This document shows, in pieces, positions 30,375 through 38,489 of a stretch of DNA of 64,000 nucleotides (within the stretch, counting starts at the first letter, position 1; every line of letters starts with the position of its first letter). Both the position numbers and the translations under genes were made by a program. The DNA lies in NCBI RefSeq assembly GCF_030316825.1, contig NZ_JASZYU010000002.1:496001-560000 (forward strand). The letters are read 5' to 3'. A model generated the notes under the pieces. The model searched no databases. It was not told the DNA's origin and saw nothing but the letters and a program-made list of their open reading frames with translations. This DNA is from Variovorax fucosicus (GTDB lineage Bacteria > Pseudomonadota > Gammaproteobacteria > Burkholderiales > Burkholderiaceae_C).

Positions 30375-31802
30375 TCAAGCCAAAATCGGCGCGGCCTGCA
30401 CTGGCTGGGCCACCTGCTGCGACCGCTGCTGGTTCTGTTGCTGGGTTTGCGCATCGGCAGCGACAAAGGCTTGCGAGCTTTCTGCCAGCGGCGTGTTCAG
30501 CGCCACCATCGTGTCCACACCGATCACCTTCGATTGCACTGTTCCCGGCTCACCCTGCACGGCAAGGATCCTGTCGCCGTTGTCGTTCAGCGCCACACGG
30601 TCGATCTGCTTGAACCCGGATTGGCAAGCTGCTGCAGCCAACGTACCGGCGGCATTGCAGGTGCGTTGATCGGAAGGGATGCCGCGCTCGGCATTGATCT
30701 TCTCCAGTCCGGCCAAGGACTCCTTGTAGAGCCCGTTGCCAGGGTGCTGGACATCGTTCAGCAACGGCGCTGGCCCTGTCTGGCTGCTGAACCATGACCC
30801 CTGATGGGTGAGCTTTTCAATTGCGCGGGAAGCGTCCTCGCGCAACGCTCCGCCGGCCCGCTCCAGCGCCTCGCCTGCCTGCCGAGCGCCTGTCTCCACC
30901 TTGTTGCGCGCTGCATCGTAGACCTGCCCCACGGCATGGCCGACGGCCTTCACGCCTTGACCGACCGCCTGGCCGGCCTGCATCCCGGTTTGCAGCGGAA
31001 CCGATGCGATGGCACGGGCGTTGTATACGTCGTTGCGGTAGCGATCGATCATGCCGTGATGGACGTGATACTGCGCCTCGTTCTCCCGCGAGATGATCGA
31101 GCGACCCAGCGTCTTGCCGTTGGGCACGAAGTTGTCGACGAAATGCGCGCTGAAATCGGTTGCCTTGGCGGGATTGCGCGCAGTCAGAGCGCCGCCATCG
31201 TCGCGGTACCCCGCCTTGCCCAGCGTGCCGATATCCTGCTGGGCCGCATAGACCCGCACCTCGCCAAAGTGCGCGCTGGCTGCGCTTACAGGATCGCCGG
31301 CCCGGACATGGTTGATCACCTGATGCCCGCCTTTCGGAACGCCATGCACCAGCCCGGCCGCGCCAAAGGCGTTGAAGGTTTCGCCCTTGAGGCCGAACTT
31401 GTGGGCCTGAAGTTCGGCCAGCGTGCCGCCAAGCGAGTGGCCGGTGACGGTGACATTGAGAGGGCGTTGCGTTTCTTGTGCATCGGCCTTGGCTTGCACC
31501 AGCACCCTTTGCGTAAAAGCCTGGGCTTCGGGCGCCTGGGCATTGAGCCCCGTCAATGCCATGCCGGCATCGACGACGCCGTCTTGCACCGGCTCGCGGC
31601 CAAACTCGGTGCCGCGAAATGCAATGACCACCTCGCCCGTAGCGACCCGCTGGTAGGCCGTTGCCTGAAATCCCGTTTTGGGGTTGTCTACATGGTCGAA
31701 GGTTTTATACGTCACACCACCAAGAATGACCTCTTCATCCTGCGCATGGTCGTGATACGAATCCTGCGCCAGTAGCGCGTAGTCCGTTGATTTGAAAGTC
31801 AT
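30375..31802 (-). CDS. X-T4SS effector: class 3 lipase with XVIPCD-like tail
   Basis: A 475-residue protein. The N-terminal alpha/beta hydrolase has VIAFRGTEFG (oxyanion region, near residue 60) and the nucleophile elbow VTGHSLGGTLAEL with Ser123; Asp170 and a later His (221 or 250) could complete the triad. Residues 270-335 are helical and Ala/Gly-rich. Residues 352-447 carry the XVIPCD-like region (GVDTMVALNTPLAESSQAF), then a tail full of Gln. No signal peptide. Predicted phospholipase toxin against target membranes. The lipoprotein gene upstream overlaps its start by four bases. Confidence 0.86.
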   Translation of the reverse strand: MTFKSTDYALLAQDSYHDHAQDEEVILGGVTYKTFDHVDNPKTGFQATAYQRVATGEVVIAFRGTEFGREPVQDGVVDAGMALTGLNAQAPEAQAFTQRVLVQAKADAQETQRPLNVTVTGHSLGGTLAELQAHKFGLKGETFNAFGAAGLVHGVPKGGHQVINHVRAGDPVSAASAHFGEVRVYAAQQDIGTLGKAGYRDDGGALTARNPAKATDFSAHFVDNFVPNGKTLGRSIISRENEAQYHVHHGMIDRYRNDVYNARAIASVPLQTGMQAGQAVGQGVKAVGHAVGQVYDAARNKVETGARQAGEALERAGGALREDASRAIEKLTHQGSWFSSQTGPAPLLNDVQHPGNGLYKESLAGLEKINAERGIPSDQRTCNAAGTLAAAACQSGFKQIDRVALNDNGDRILAVQGEPGTVQSKVIGVDTMVALNTPLAESSQAFVAADAQTQQQNQQRSQQVAQPVQAAPILA

Positions 31803-32410
31803 TCGAACCTCTCTTCAGCGCTGAGTGAGGTTGAAAAAGTATTCTTCGATTCGTCGCCGAAATCGGATCGGTTCGCATTGCCGATGCTGATGCGCGGATG
31901 GTCGTCGCGTTTCGATTTGGCGTCTTCGCTGAAGTAAGACCGACGGTTGAAATAGCGCGTGGCCGATTTTTTTGTTGCTATTTCGTTAAGGGAGAGAAAG
32001 GGGCCGAAACTCAGGTTTCCAATCCTCAGGCTGGCGTTAATTCCGGTCGACACCCAACGACACAAGCCCAGTCCGAAGTAGTCCTCGTCCGTCAACAGGT
32101 CGACATAGAACTCACCCTTGTAGACCTTGTCGCTCACGCGGGTCAGTGCCATCGGTACGCGCTTTCTTGGAACTAGCGTGGCGCCGCTGAAAGGGGTGAG
32201 CGGTACGCAATTACCGTTCGCTACTTCATAGCCAGCTGACCCCTCAACGGCATCGAACGGCCCCGGCGAATCCTCGATGGTCAGGGTGATTTCATAGCGC
32301 ATCTTGGGTTGCGGGTTGAGTTTGATGTCGGGTTGTTTCATAGACTGTCCGCAGGCCGGAAGGGTGAGGGTCAAAAGAAGGAAGAGGGCGGTGGCAGAGA
32401 GGCGCTTCAT
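31799..32410 (-). CDS. Candidate immunity lipoprotein for the lipase effector
   Basis: A 203-residue lipoprotein: MKRLSATALFLLLTLTLPAC gives a lipobox LPAC with Cys20. The mature part includes YEITLTIEDSPGPFDAVEGS and KVYKGEFYVDLLTDEDYFGL, a beta-rich single domain I do not recognise. Its stop overlaps the lipase effector start (ATGA), the tightest coupling possible. Immunity proteins of the Xanthomonas system are commonly periplasmic lipoproteins, so this fits. The C-terminal 40 residues are polar and probably disordered. Confidence 0.75.
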   Translation of the reverse strand: MKRLSATALFLLLTLTLPACGQSMKQPDIKLNPQPKMRYEITLTIEDSPGPFDAVEGSAGYEVANGNCVPLTPFSGATLVPRKRVPMALTRVSDKVYKGEFYVDLLTDEDYFGLGLCRWVSTGINASLRIGNLSFGPFLSLNEIATKKSATRYFNRRSYFSEDAKSKRDDHPRISIGNANRSDFGDESKNTFSTSLSAEERFE

Positions 32411-32450
32411 TGCCGTTTCACCCCATGGCGTCCGTCTGGCAGGCGCATGC

Positions 32451-32480
32451 GCCTATCAAATTGGTAGCGGTGGGTGAGGT
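32451..32480 (-). repeat. Module-boundary repeat, copy C (partial)
   Basis: Minus strand: CACCCACCGCTACCAATTTG followed by ATAGGCGC. Only the part near the ATAG end is kept, and there is no usable start codon. It lies between DUF4189 copy c and the lipase immunity gene. Confidence 0.5.
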
Positions 32481-32489
32481 GCACGATGT

Positions 32490-32987
32490 CTACCGAATTC
32501 GCACTGGCAGGCTGCAGGCGGTGTAGTAGGCCTGGCAGTTGGTGAGACCGGTGTCACGGCATGTCTTCATGCCCAACTCAACGGCTCTATTGACCGTGGC
32601 GGCACTGGCCGTGTTATGAGCGCCATTGCCTGTCACGACCGCAACGCATTGATTGTCGTATGCGGCTTCGATTTCGCAATTCACGCCACCTTGTCGCTGG
32701 CAATCGCTTACGGCCGCTTGCGAGGCTTCTCGCTTGCTTCGCTTATCGACAGCGATGCCCATCACAGCTTTTGGCGAATCAATAGCAACTGCCCCCCACC
32801 GACGTTCCCATTGCTCGGCGGGTTGCTGAGGTGCTCGCTGTTGTCTGTTATCCGGCCCGCATGTGTTGAGACCGGGACCCGAGCCATAAGCAATCTGACC
32901 GGGAGGACATTGCTGGGCAAGCGCGGTGCCGCCCAAGAACATCCAGAGACTTGCCACCAGCAGTCTGTACAAGAGATGTGCTGACAT
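32490..32987 (-). CDS. DUF4189 protein, copy c
   Basis: A 165-residue exported protein. A signal peptide ends near GGTALAQ, then CPPGQIAYGSGPGLNTCG and a short Gln/Pro linker, then a DUF4189 domain: ERRWGAVAIDSPKAVMGIAV, EASQAAVSDCQRQGGVNCEI, ending YYTACSLPVRIR. Six or more Cys suggest disulfides. It follows virB6c directly (three bases), as the two sister copies follow virB6a and virB6b. Function unknown; constant pairing with VirB6 suggests a role in the secretion channel. Confidence 0.8.
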   Translation of the reverse strand: MSAHLLYRLLVASLWMFLGGTALAQQCPPGQIAYGSGPGLNTCGPDNRQQRAPQQPAEQWERRWGAVAIDSPKAVMGIAVDKRSKREASQAAVSDCQRQGGVNCEIEAAYDNQCVAVVTGNGAHNTASAATVNRAVELGMKTCRDTGLTNCQAYYTACSLPVRIR

Positions 32988-32990
32988 GGG

Positions 32991-34103
32991 TCACGCCCCA
33001 TCCACATTGAGCGCCCTCGGTGGTGGTGGAGCAGAAGCAGCCCTAATCTCATCCGCGGGGGGCTGTGATGGCATGGACGTCCTCGTGTTGCCGCCGAGTC
33101 CGCCATCGGGTCGACTAGGAGTAGTCGTTTCCGTCCTGTTAGGAGCCCCCGCCCCATAAGGCCCCGGAGCGCCCCCGCCCGGCGCAACCGCGCTTTGACT
33201 TCCACCACCGAGCACCGACTGGTGGTAGAACTGCCCCAGCGTCCCGCCGAAGAACTGCGCCGCCGCCGCAGGTGCGGTCACCAGCAGGGTCGTCAGCAGC
33301 AGTCCGATGCCCCCTTGCAGCATCGCCTGACTGGTCAGGCCCGTGCTTCCGCCCACGCCCAAAAAGCTGGTGATGGCCTGACCCGCCCACAGCCCCGCGG
33401 CAATGCGCAGGTTCAACTCAAGCACCAGCGACACCATGAAGCTGAGCACCGCCATCGAAAACAGCAGCCCGATGCCGTACAGCAGCCATTTGTGAAACAG
33501 CGGTTCGGTCTGCTTGAAAATCAGGCACAGGATGAACACGGGCCCCAGGCTGATGAACAGCGCCAACCCCACCTGGTAGGTCAGCAGCAGCGCCCCGGCG
33601 GTCAGGGCCGGGCTGGTGACGCCCAGCGCACCGACCACCGAAGACACGCCCACGCTGGTGACGTTGGAGCCGCTGGTGCTGACATCCAGGCCCTGCGCGT
33701 TGTCGATGGCCGACATGACCACCTGAGCGAGCACCAGGTTCTTGTCGATGGCCGAGACGGGCGATTCTTTCTCGCCGGTGACCATGTAGTTGATCTCCTG
33801 CAGCAAGTTCTGGGTGAAGAACGTGTGCAGGTCCGAGCCTCCAAGGGCCATGGTGCTTGCGGCGATCACGATCACCGCGTTGCGGCCCATGCTGGCCACC
33901 AAAGACATCATCGGCTCGCGCGACTGGCCGGTGAGGATGCGATAGCCCTTGGTCAGGATGATGAGCGTCAGCACGCCGCCTGTCAGCGCCCGCAGCGACT
34001 GCAACACGGCGACGAGCGCGCGCGTGCGCGTCCCGGCCTGTGCAATCCATCCGTTGAACGGTTTGTTTGCTATTGAATGGACGGCCGGTGTTGCGGTAGT
34101 CAT
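32991..34103 (-). CDS. virB6: VirB6-family T4SS inner-membrane protein, copy c
   Basis: A 370-residue polytopic membrane protein of the VirB6/TrbL group, with segments such as VLTLIILTKGYRILTGQ near residue 45, ALFISLGPVFILCLIFK near 185 and LLYGIGLLFSMAVLSFMVSL near 210. The tail after about residue 300 is Pro/Gly-rich and ends with the shared motif PPADEIRAASAPPPPRALNV. It is the most divergent of three copies. The ATG at 34103 lies in the module-boundary repeat. It follows the glucosaminidase effector gene and precedes a DUF4189 gene. Confidence 0.85.
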   Translation of the reverse strand: MTTATPAVHSIANKPFNGWIAQAGTRTRALVAVLQSLRALTGGVLTLIILTKGYRILTGQSREPMMSLVASMGRNAVIVIAASTMALGGSDLHTFFTQNLLQEINYMVTGEKESPVSAIDKNLVLAQVVMSAIDNAQGLDVSTSGSNVTSVGVSSVVGALGVTSPALTAGALLLTYQVGLALFISLGPVFILCLIFKQTEPLFHKWLLYGIGLLFSMAVLSFMVSLVLELNLRIAAGLWAGQAITSFLGVGGSTGLTSQAMLQGGIGLLLTTLLVTAPAAAAQFFGGTLGQFYHQSVLGGGSQSAVAPGGGAPGPYGAGAPNRTETTTPSRPDGGLGGNTRTSMPSQPPADEIRAASAPPPPRALNVDGA

Positions 34104-34122
34104 GGGCGTTGGCGGGTGATCT
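34067..34122 (-). repeat. Module-boundary repeat, copy D
   Basis: Minus strand: CACCCGCCAACGCCCATGAC, then a degenerate middle, then CATTCAATAGCAAA. It contains the start codon of virB6c and encodes its first residues (TTATPAVHSIAN). Confidence 0.7.
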
Positions 34123-34140
34123 GACTTGTGAATGAGAGTC

Positions 34141-35055
34141 TCAGCGAGACATCGAAGGCGCCGTTGGGTGCGCGGCATGTTGGCTGTTTTGCTGAGTGGC
34201 TTGCTGCTGCGCCTGTTGCACGACTGTGAACGCCTGCGAGCTTTGAGCAACCGGCGTATTCATCGACTCCACCGTCGGCACATCAACCACCTTGGAGAGC
34301 GCAGTGCCCGGATTGCCTTGAATCGCAAAGATCGTGCTGTTGTCGTTGCCACCTAGCGTGATGCGATCGATGCGGGTCAAGCCACCGCGCAATGCGGCCA
34401 CTGTGATGGCGGCCGCGGCGTTGTCGGTCAACTGATCGGGCTTGCGGCCGAACTGGGCGTCGATCTCTTGAAGGGCGGACTTAGCCTGCTTGTACAGGGG
34501 GTGCCCTGGATGGCCTTCCTCCGCGAGGGAACCCAGCGTCGCCGCCTTGACGGCCCGCTGCATCGTCGGACTGTGGTAAACGGCCGCCAACTGTTTGGCA
34601 TATTCCGGATCCGTGGCGTAGCCGGCCTTCTGCAGCGCAGTGGCCTCCTTTTCGAGGTTCCCCTTGGTGCCAAGGTCGAAAAGGCCCGACTCGGCATAGC
34701 GCGGATTCTCCTGGAGGAACTTCACACGGTCGTTCAGGGCTTTCTCATTGGAGCCATAGACGCGGAACTCCGCATCCACCATCACCTTCTTGCCACCCAC
34801 GAATTCCGGAACGCTGAAAGTCTTGGTGGGTCCACGCCAATCAGGCGATGCCTTGATGTTGAAAAGGTTGTTGGTACCCGGCAGCACCTTCTCACCCCAA
34901 CCCGTCTCCAGTGCGGCCTGCGCCAAGATCAATTCTTTGGACATGCCCGTTTGCTGTGAAACCGTGACTGCCGCAGGGTACAGATTCGCGATGAACTGTT
35001 CCTTGCCATTCGGTCGCGCGGGCGTGGTCGCTGCCGGTCGATTCTTGTTGTTCAT
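34141..35055 (-). CDS. X-T4SS effector: FlgJ-type glucosaminidase (GH73-like) with XVIPCD-like tail
   Basis: A 304-residue protein without signal peptide. Residues 18-165 are a mannosyl-glycoprotein endo-beta-N-acetylglucosaminidase domain of the FlgJ type: LILAQAALETGWGEKVLPG with catalytic Glu50, NNLFNIKAS and DAEFRVYGSNEKALNDR. Residues 181-280 carry the XVIPCD-like region (GHPGHPLYKQAKSALQEID, then AQSSQAFTVVQQ), ending in a Gln-rich tail. Predicted to cleave target peptidoglycan glycan strands. Its start overlaps the upstream candidate immunity gene by four bases. Confidence 0.86.
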   Translation of the reverse strand: MNNKNRPAATTPARPNGKEQFIANLYPAAVTVSQQTGMSKELILAQAALETGWGEKVLPGTNNLFNIKASPDWRGPTKTFSVPEFVGGKKVMVDAEFRVYGSNEKALNDRVKFLQENPRYAESGLFDLGTKGNLEKEATALQKAGYATDPEYAKQLAAVYHSPTMQRAVKAATLGSLAEEGHPGHPLYKQAKSALQEIDAQFGRKPDQLTDNAAAAITVAALRGGLTRIDRITLGGNDNSTIFAIQGNPGTALSKVVDVPTVESMNTPVAQSSQAFTVVQQAQQQATQQNSQHAAHPTAPSMSR

Positions 35056-35699
35056 GGTTTTCTCCCTTTAGGTTCCAGATCGCTGTTCAAACGTACCGTG
35101 AAGTTCTGCAAACGCGCATGGTCCGACGTCAGCCGCGAGTTGCCGTTGATGACGAGGCGATTGCCGTTCCAAACAAAGCGAGTCGCACCTTTATCCACCC
35201 AAACTGAGTAGGAGGCTGGTACTTCGACATCCTTCTGAAGCTGCACGGTACCCAGAGACGCATTGAGCTTCACTACGCGCAACAGCGTTTGCGAAAGGCT
35301 TTGCGATGCTTGCGTATCGGACTGCAGCAGCACGTAGAGCGAATCACCGTGGACCGTGCAATGCGTGGCTCGGCTTTGGTACACGTCTGCTGGCAACTCA
35401 GGCCGGGCGATCCATAGCAAGCGCTTGCCAGAGGTGTTGGTTGCATAGACCACAGGCGTTTGCTTCATGCCGTCTTCGTCAGTGCTGATGCCGGAGACGC
35501 AACGTCGGCCGTGGCCAATGGATGCGGATGCATATGCCGTGAAATGGTCGGGCAACTTCACAGTAGCGAGAGGCGCGCTAGCCGTGCGGTGTTGAACCGG
35601 CGTGGTCGTTGTCCGCCCTTGGGCCGTTGCTTGATTCACAAGGCAGGCACTCAACAACAAACAGAGCGCGGAAAGGCGATTTAGGTGTGCAGACTTCAT
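35052..35699 (-). CDS. Candidate immunity protein for the glucosaminidase effector
   Basis: A 215-residue exported protein: MKSAHLNRLSALCLLLSACL contains LSAC, a possible lipobox with Cys19, or cleavage may come later at ATAQG. The mature part has repeated strand-like stretches (GMKQTPVVYATNTSGKRLLW, HGDSLYVLLQSDTQ, TRFVWNGNRLVINGN), suggesting beta-propeller-like blades. No named family recognised. The stop overlaps the effector start (ATGA). The ATG at 35699 is preferred since the signal peptide begins there; the longer frame would overlap DUF4189 copy b. Confidence 0.7.
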   Translation of the reverse strand: MKSAHLNRLSALCLLLSACLVNQATAQGRTTTTPVQHRTASAPLATVKLPDHFTAYASASIGHGRRCVSGISTDEDGMKQTPVVYATNTSGKRLLWIARPELPADVYQSRATHCTVHGDSLYVLLQSDTQASQSLSQTLLRVVKLNASLGTVQLQKDVEVPASYSVWVDKGATRFVWNGNRLVINGNSRLTSDHARLQNFTVRLNSDLEPKGRKP

Positions 35700-35712
35700 A
35701 GCAGGACCTTGG

Positions 35713-36219
35713 CTACCGAGTTCGTACTGGAAGGCTGCAGGCGGAGTAGTAGACGCGGCAGTTAGTGCGCCCAGCATCACGACATGTCTTCATGCCTATC
35801 GCTACGGCTTGATCTACTGTGAGAGCAATAGGTGTGTTGTGACTATCGTTGCTCGTTATGACTGCAGTACATTGGTTGTCGTATGCAGCTTCGATTTCGC
35901 AATTTGCGCCACCTTGTCGTTCGCAGTCACTAGCCGCCGCTCTCGAGGCTTCTCGCTTGCTTTGCTTGTCGACGGCTACGCCCATGACAGCTTTCGGTGA
36001 ATCTATTGCAACTGCTCCCCAGCGGCTTTCCCACTGCGGCGCTGGTTGCTGCGGCGCCTGCTGCTGGTTCCCGTAGCCTGGAATGGGGTTGCAACCCTGC
36101 CACCCTTGCCCACCGCTGGGGTAATACCCCGGAGGGCAACTTCCCCCTTCCGCATGCGCAAGGCCATTCGAAAGCGCTCCCGCCGCCACTAGCATCAAAG
36201 CTCGCGCCAACATCTTCAT
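35713..36219 (-). CDS. DUF4189 protein, copy b
   Basis: A 168-residue exported DUF4189 protein: signal peptide ending LAHA-EGG, CPPGYYPSGGQGWQGCNP, Gln/Pro linker, then ESRWGAVAIDSPKAVMGVAV, DCERQGGANCEIEAAYDNQC and the shared end YYSACSLPVRTR. The start overlaps the virB6b stop (ATGA). This is the one module joint (13 bases to the next gene) without the boundary repeat. Confidence 0.8.
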   Translation of the reverse strand: MKMLARALMLVAAGALSNGLAHAEGGSCPPGYYPSGGQGWQGCNPIPGYGNQQQAPQQPAPQWESRWGAVAIDSPKAVMGVAVDKQSKREASRAAASDCERQGGANCEIEAAYDNQCTAVITSNDSHNTPIALTVDQAVAIGMKTCRDAGRTNCRVYYSACSLPVRTR

Positions 36220-37343
36220 CGTGCTTCTCCATCAACCTTGAGTGTCTTTGGTGGCGGGGGCACGGAGGCGGCTCTGATTTGGTCAGCAGGTGGCTCTGCC
36301 GAGGTGCGGTTGAGATTGCCGCCGAGTCCGCCAGATCGATCAGGGGGAGGGGTCGTCTGCGTCGTCTGGCTGGCCGGCGGCGTATAAGTCCCTGGCGCCT
36401 GCCCTTGCGGCCCGACGCTATTTGGGTTCGTCCCACCATTGACCTGCGCATTCGTTGCAAACTGCCCCATCGTCCCCCCAAAGAACGCCGCCGCCATCGG
36501 TGGCGCAGAGATCAGCAACGTCGTCATCAACAACCCGATGCCCCCTTGCTGCATCGCCTGGGTCGTCAGTCCCGCGCTGCCTGCAACGTCCAGCAAGCCG
36601 CTGACGGCACTGGCCGCCCACAGGGCCGCCGCTACGCGCAGCGTCAGGTCCAGCACGAGCGAGACCATGAATGACAACACCGCCATCGAGAACAAGGTGC
36701 CCAGCCCATAGTTCAGCCATCGCCAGAACATCGACTCGGTCACCTTGAAGATCAGGCACATGATGAAAATCGGCCCGAACCCGATGAACAGCGCCAGCGC
36801 CACCTTGTACATGAGCAGCATGGCCGCGGCCGTCATCGGCGGGCCGGCCACGCCCAGCATGGCGATCAGCGAGGCACGGCCTGCAGCGGCCACGTTGTCG
36901 GGGCTGTTGCTGGCGTTGAGTCCCTGCGCGCCGTCGATGGCGGCCATCGCCACCGCGGTGTAGACCAGGTTCTTGTCGATGGCCTTCTCGGGCTTCTCGT
37001 CGTTGCCCGTGACCAGGCCGTTGATGCCCGAGGCCATGGTGTCGGTGAAGAAGGTCTGGATGCTGGAGCCGCCCAGGGCCATCGTGGAGGCGGCGATCAG
37101 GATGAGGGTGGTGCGGCTCGCATTGACCACCAGCCCCATCATCGGCTCGCGCGACTGACCCGTAAGGATGCGGAAGCCCTGCACCATGATCCAGGCTGTG
37201 CGCAGCACACCGGCGAACAGCACCCTCAGCGACCGCACCACGGCGACGAGGCTGCGCATGCGCGTCTTCGTCCACGCGGTCCATCCGCTGAACAGTTCGT
37301 TTGCTATCGAATTGATGATTGGTGTCGCAGTGCTCATGGGCAT
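36216..37343 (-). CDS. virB6: VirB6-family T4SS inner-membrane protein, copy b
   Basis: A 375-residue VirB6-like membrane protein. The core (AWIMVQGFRILTGQSREPMM to LSFMVSLVLDLTLRVAAALW) is almost the same as copy a, with only about ten base differences over some 560 bp, whereas the N-terminal 45 residues resemble copy c and start inside the boundary repeat. It ends in a Pro-rich tail with PPADQIRAASVPPPPKTLKV. It looks like a hybrid made by recombination between copies. A start two codons downstream (MSTATP) is possible. Confidence 0.86.
   Translation of the reverse strand: MPMSTATPIINSIANELFSGWTAWTKTRMRSLVAVVRSLRVLFAGVLRTAWIMVQGFRILTGQSREPMMGLVVNASRTTLILIAASTMALGGSSIQTFFTDTMASGINGLVTGNDEKPEKAIDKNLVYTAVAMAAIDGAQGLNASNSPDNVAAAGRASLIAMLGVAGPPMTAAAMLLMYKVALALFIGFGPIFIMCLIFKVTESMFWRWLNYGLGTLFSMAVLSFMVSLVLDLTLRVAAALWAASAVSGLLDVAGSAGLTTQAMQQGGIGLLMTTLLISAPPMAAAFFGGTMGQFATNAQVNGGTNPNSVGPQGQAPGTYTPPASQTTQTTPPPDRSGGLGGNLNRTSAEPPADQIRAASVPPPPKTLKVDGEAR
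36633..37195 (-). repeat. Near-identical virB6 core block, copy in virB6b
   Basis: This block matches 40054-40616 in virB6a with about ten mismatches by eye. The direct repeats lie 3.4 kb apart on the same strand, so recombination between them would remove the GH19 toxin pair and one DUF4189 gene. Confidence 0.8.
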
Positions 37344-37362
37344 TGGCGTCGAGGGGCGATCT
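37300..37362 (-). repeat. Module-boundary repeat, copy E
   Basis: Minus strand: CGACGCCAATGCCCATGAGC, degenerate middle, then CAATTCGATAGCAAA. It contains both candidate start codons of virB6b (37343 and 37337). Confidence 0.7.
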
Positions 37363-37378
37363 AGCCTGTAGCCTCAGT

Positions 37379-38461
37379 TCAACGAGACAGGGCTGGTTGA
37401 GCTTGTGCCGGACTAGGCTGGGCCATCTGTTGTGCTTGCTGAGCCGGTAGATTGGCTGGCTGCTGCAACTGTTGCGTCCCGATGAAGGATTGCGAGCTTT
37501 GGGCCAGCGGCGTGGTCAGTGCCACCACCGTGTCCACACCGATCACCTTCGACTGCGCGGTTCCCAGCTGGCCCTGCGCGGCGATGAGTTTGTCGCCGCG
37601 GTCATTGGGCTGCACATGGTCAATCCGCGTGAGTCCGTGTTGATGGGCCTCCACCGCCAACGCGGCGGCGGAATTCTTGGTGCTCTGGGAATCCACCTTG
37701 ATCTGGTGATCGTGATTCCACTTCTCCAGCTTATGCAGAGCTTGCTCGTACAGCGCGTGGCCTGGATGGGTTTTGTCTTGAAGCGTCTGTCCGGGCTCGG
37801 GGTCTCCTGGCTTGTACCCGTGGGCGAGTTTGGTTTCCCACTCGGCAGCGGCGGTCTTGCGCTCCGGCAGTGCGTTGTAGTGGCCGTTGACGTCCTTGGT
37901 GGCATGCTTGATGTCATGCTGATGACCCAACGCCACCACTCGCTCTTTCCAATACTGAACGGCGATCTTGGCTGCGTTAGCGGGTTCAGCGGCCAGATCG
38001 GGGTGGTTCACCAAATCCAGCCCAAGTGCTTTGCCGTAGTGCGCGTAGTTGTCGCGGCCTGTCAGTTGTACAAAGCCGCGGCCATGGTACTTCCAGCCAT
38101 CGCCCGGCTCCGTATTGCCAAGGTTTCCTGGACGCTTGCCCCATTCACCGCCGTAGATGGCTTCGGCCACCTTCTCGGGTCCTTCTGCTGCAATCGCGTT
38201 GGCCTTCTCAAGAGTGTCCATCCCATTTCGCCCGGGAAAGACCTTCAGCAGACGTTCACCCGAATAGTTCAGGTTCTCGTGCATCTTCGTGAAGCCGCGC
38301 GACTCCACCTGCATCTGACCCATGAAATTGGCCAGTTCCTTGGCGTCGGTGATGCGCGCACTCTGCGCGGCTTGCAAAATGAGATCGCTGTTCTCCTTGG
38401 AGTACGGGGTGGCGTGGTGAGCGTGGTGCGAGTGTGATGCCGGGCGTGGTGGATGTGGCAT
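37379..38461 (-). CDS. X-T4SS effector: GH19 chitinase/lysozyme-like with XVIPCD-like tail
   Basis: A 360-residue protein without signal peptide and with a His-rich start. Residues 20-215 are a GH19 domain: FMGQMQVESRGFTKMHENLN with catalytic Glu53, EAIYGGEWGKRPGNLGN, then YHGRGFVQLTGRDNYAHYGK near 125-143. Residues 232-332 are XVIPCD-like (THPGHALYEQALHKLEKW, GVDTVVALTTPLAQSSQSF), followed by a long Gln/Pro/Ala tail. It has the same architecture class as the GH19 effector XAC2609 of Xanthomonas citri as I remember it. Predicted to hydrolyse target peptidoglycan. Confidence 0.88.
   Translation of the reverse strand: MPHPPRPASHSHHAHHATPYSKENSDLILQAAQSARITDAKELANFMGQMQVESRGFTKMHENLNYSGERLLKVFPGRNGMDTLEKANAIAAEGPEKVAEAIYGGEWGKRPGNLGNTEPGDGWKYHGRGFVQLTGRDNYAHYGKALGLDLVNHPDLAAEPANAAKIAVQYWKERVVALGHQHDIKHATKDVNGHYNALPERKTAAAEWETKLAHGYKPGDPEPGQTLQDKTHPGHALYEQALHKLEKWNHDHQIKVDSQSTKNSAAALAVEAHQHGLTRIDHVQPNDRGDKLIAAQGQLGTAQSKVIGVDTVVALTTPLAQSSQSFIGTQQLQQPANLPAQQAQQMAQPSPAQAQPALSR
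37493..37770 (-). repeat. XVIPCD-coding segment highly similar to the one in the lysozyme-like effector
   Basis: Partner of 28858-29135; see that entry. The similarity covers the secretion-signal region only. Confidence 0.65.
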
Positions 38462-38489
38462 GGTGGAATCTCCCTGAGTGAATCAAAAG

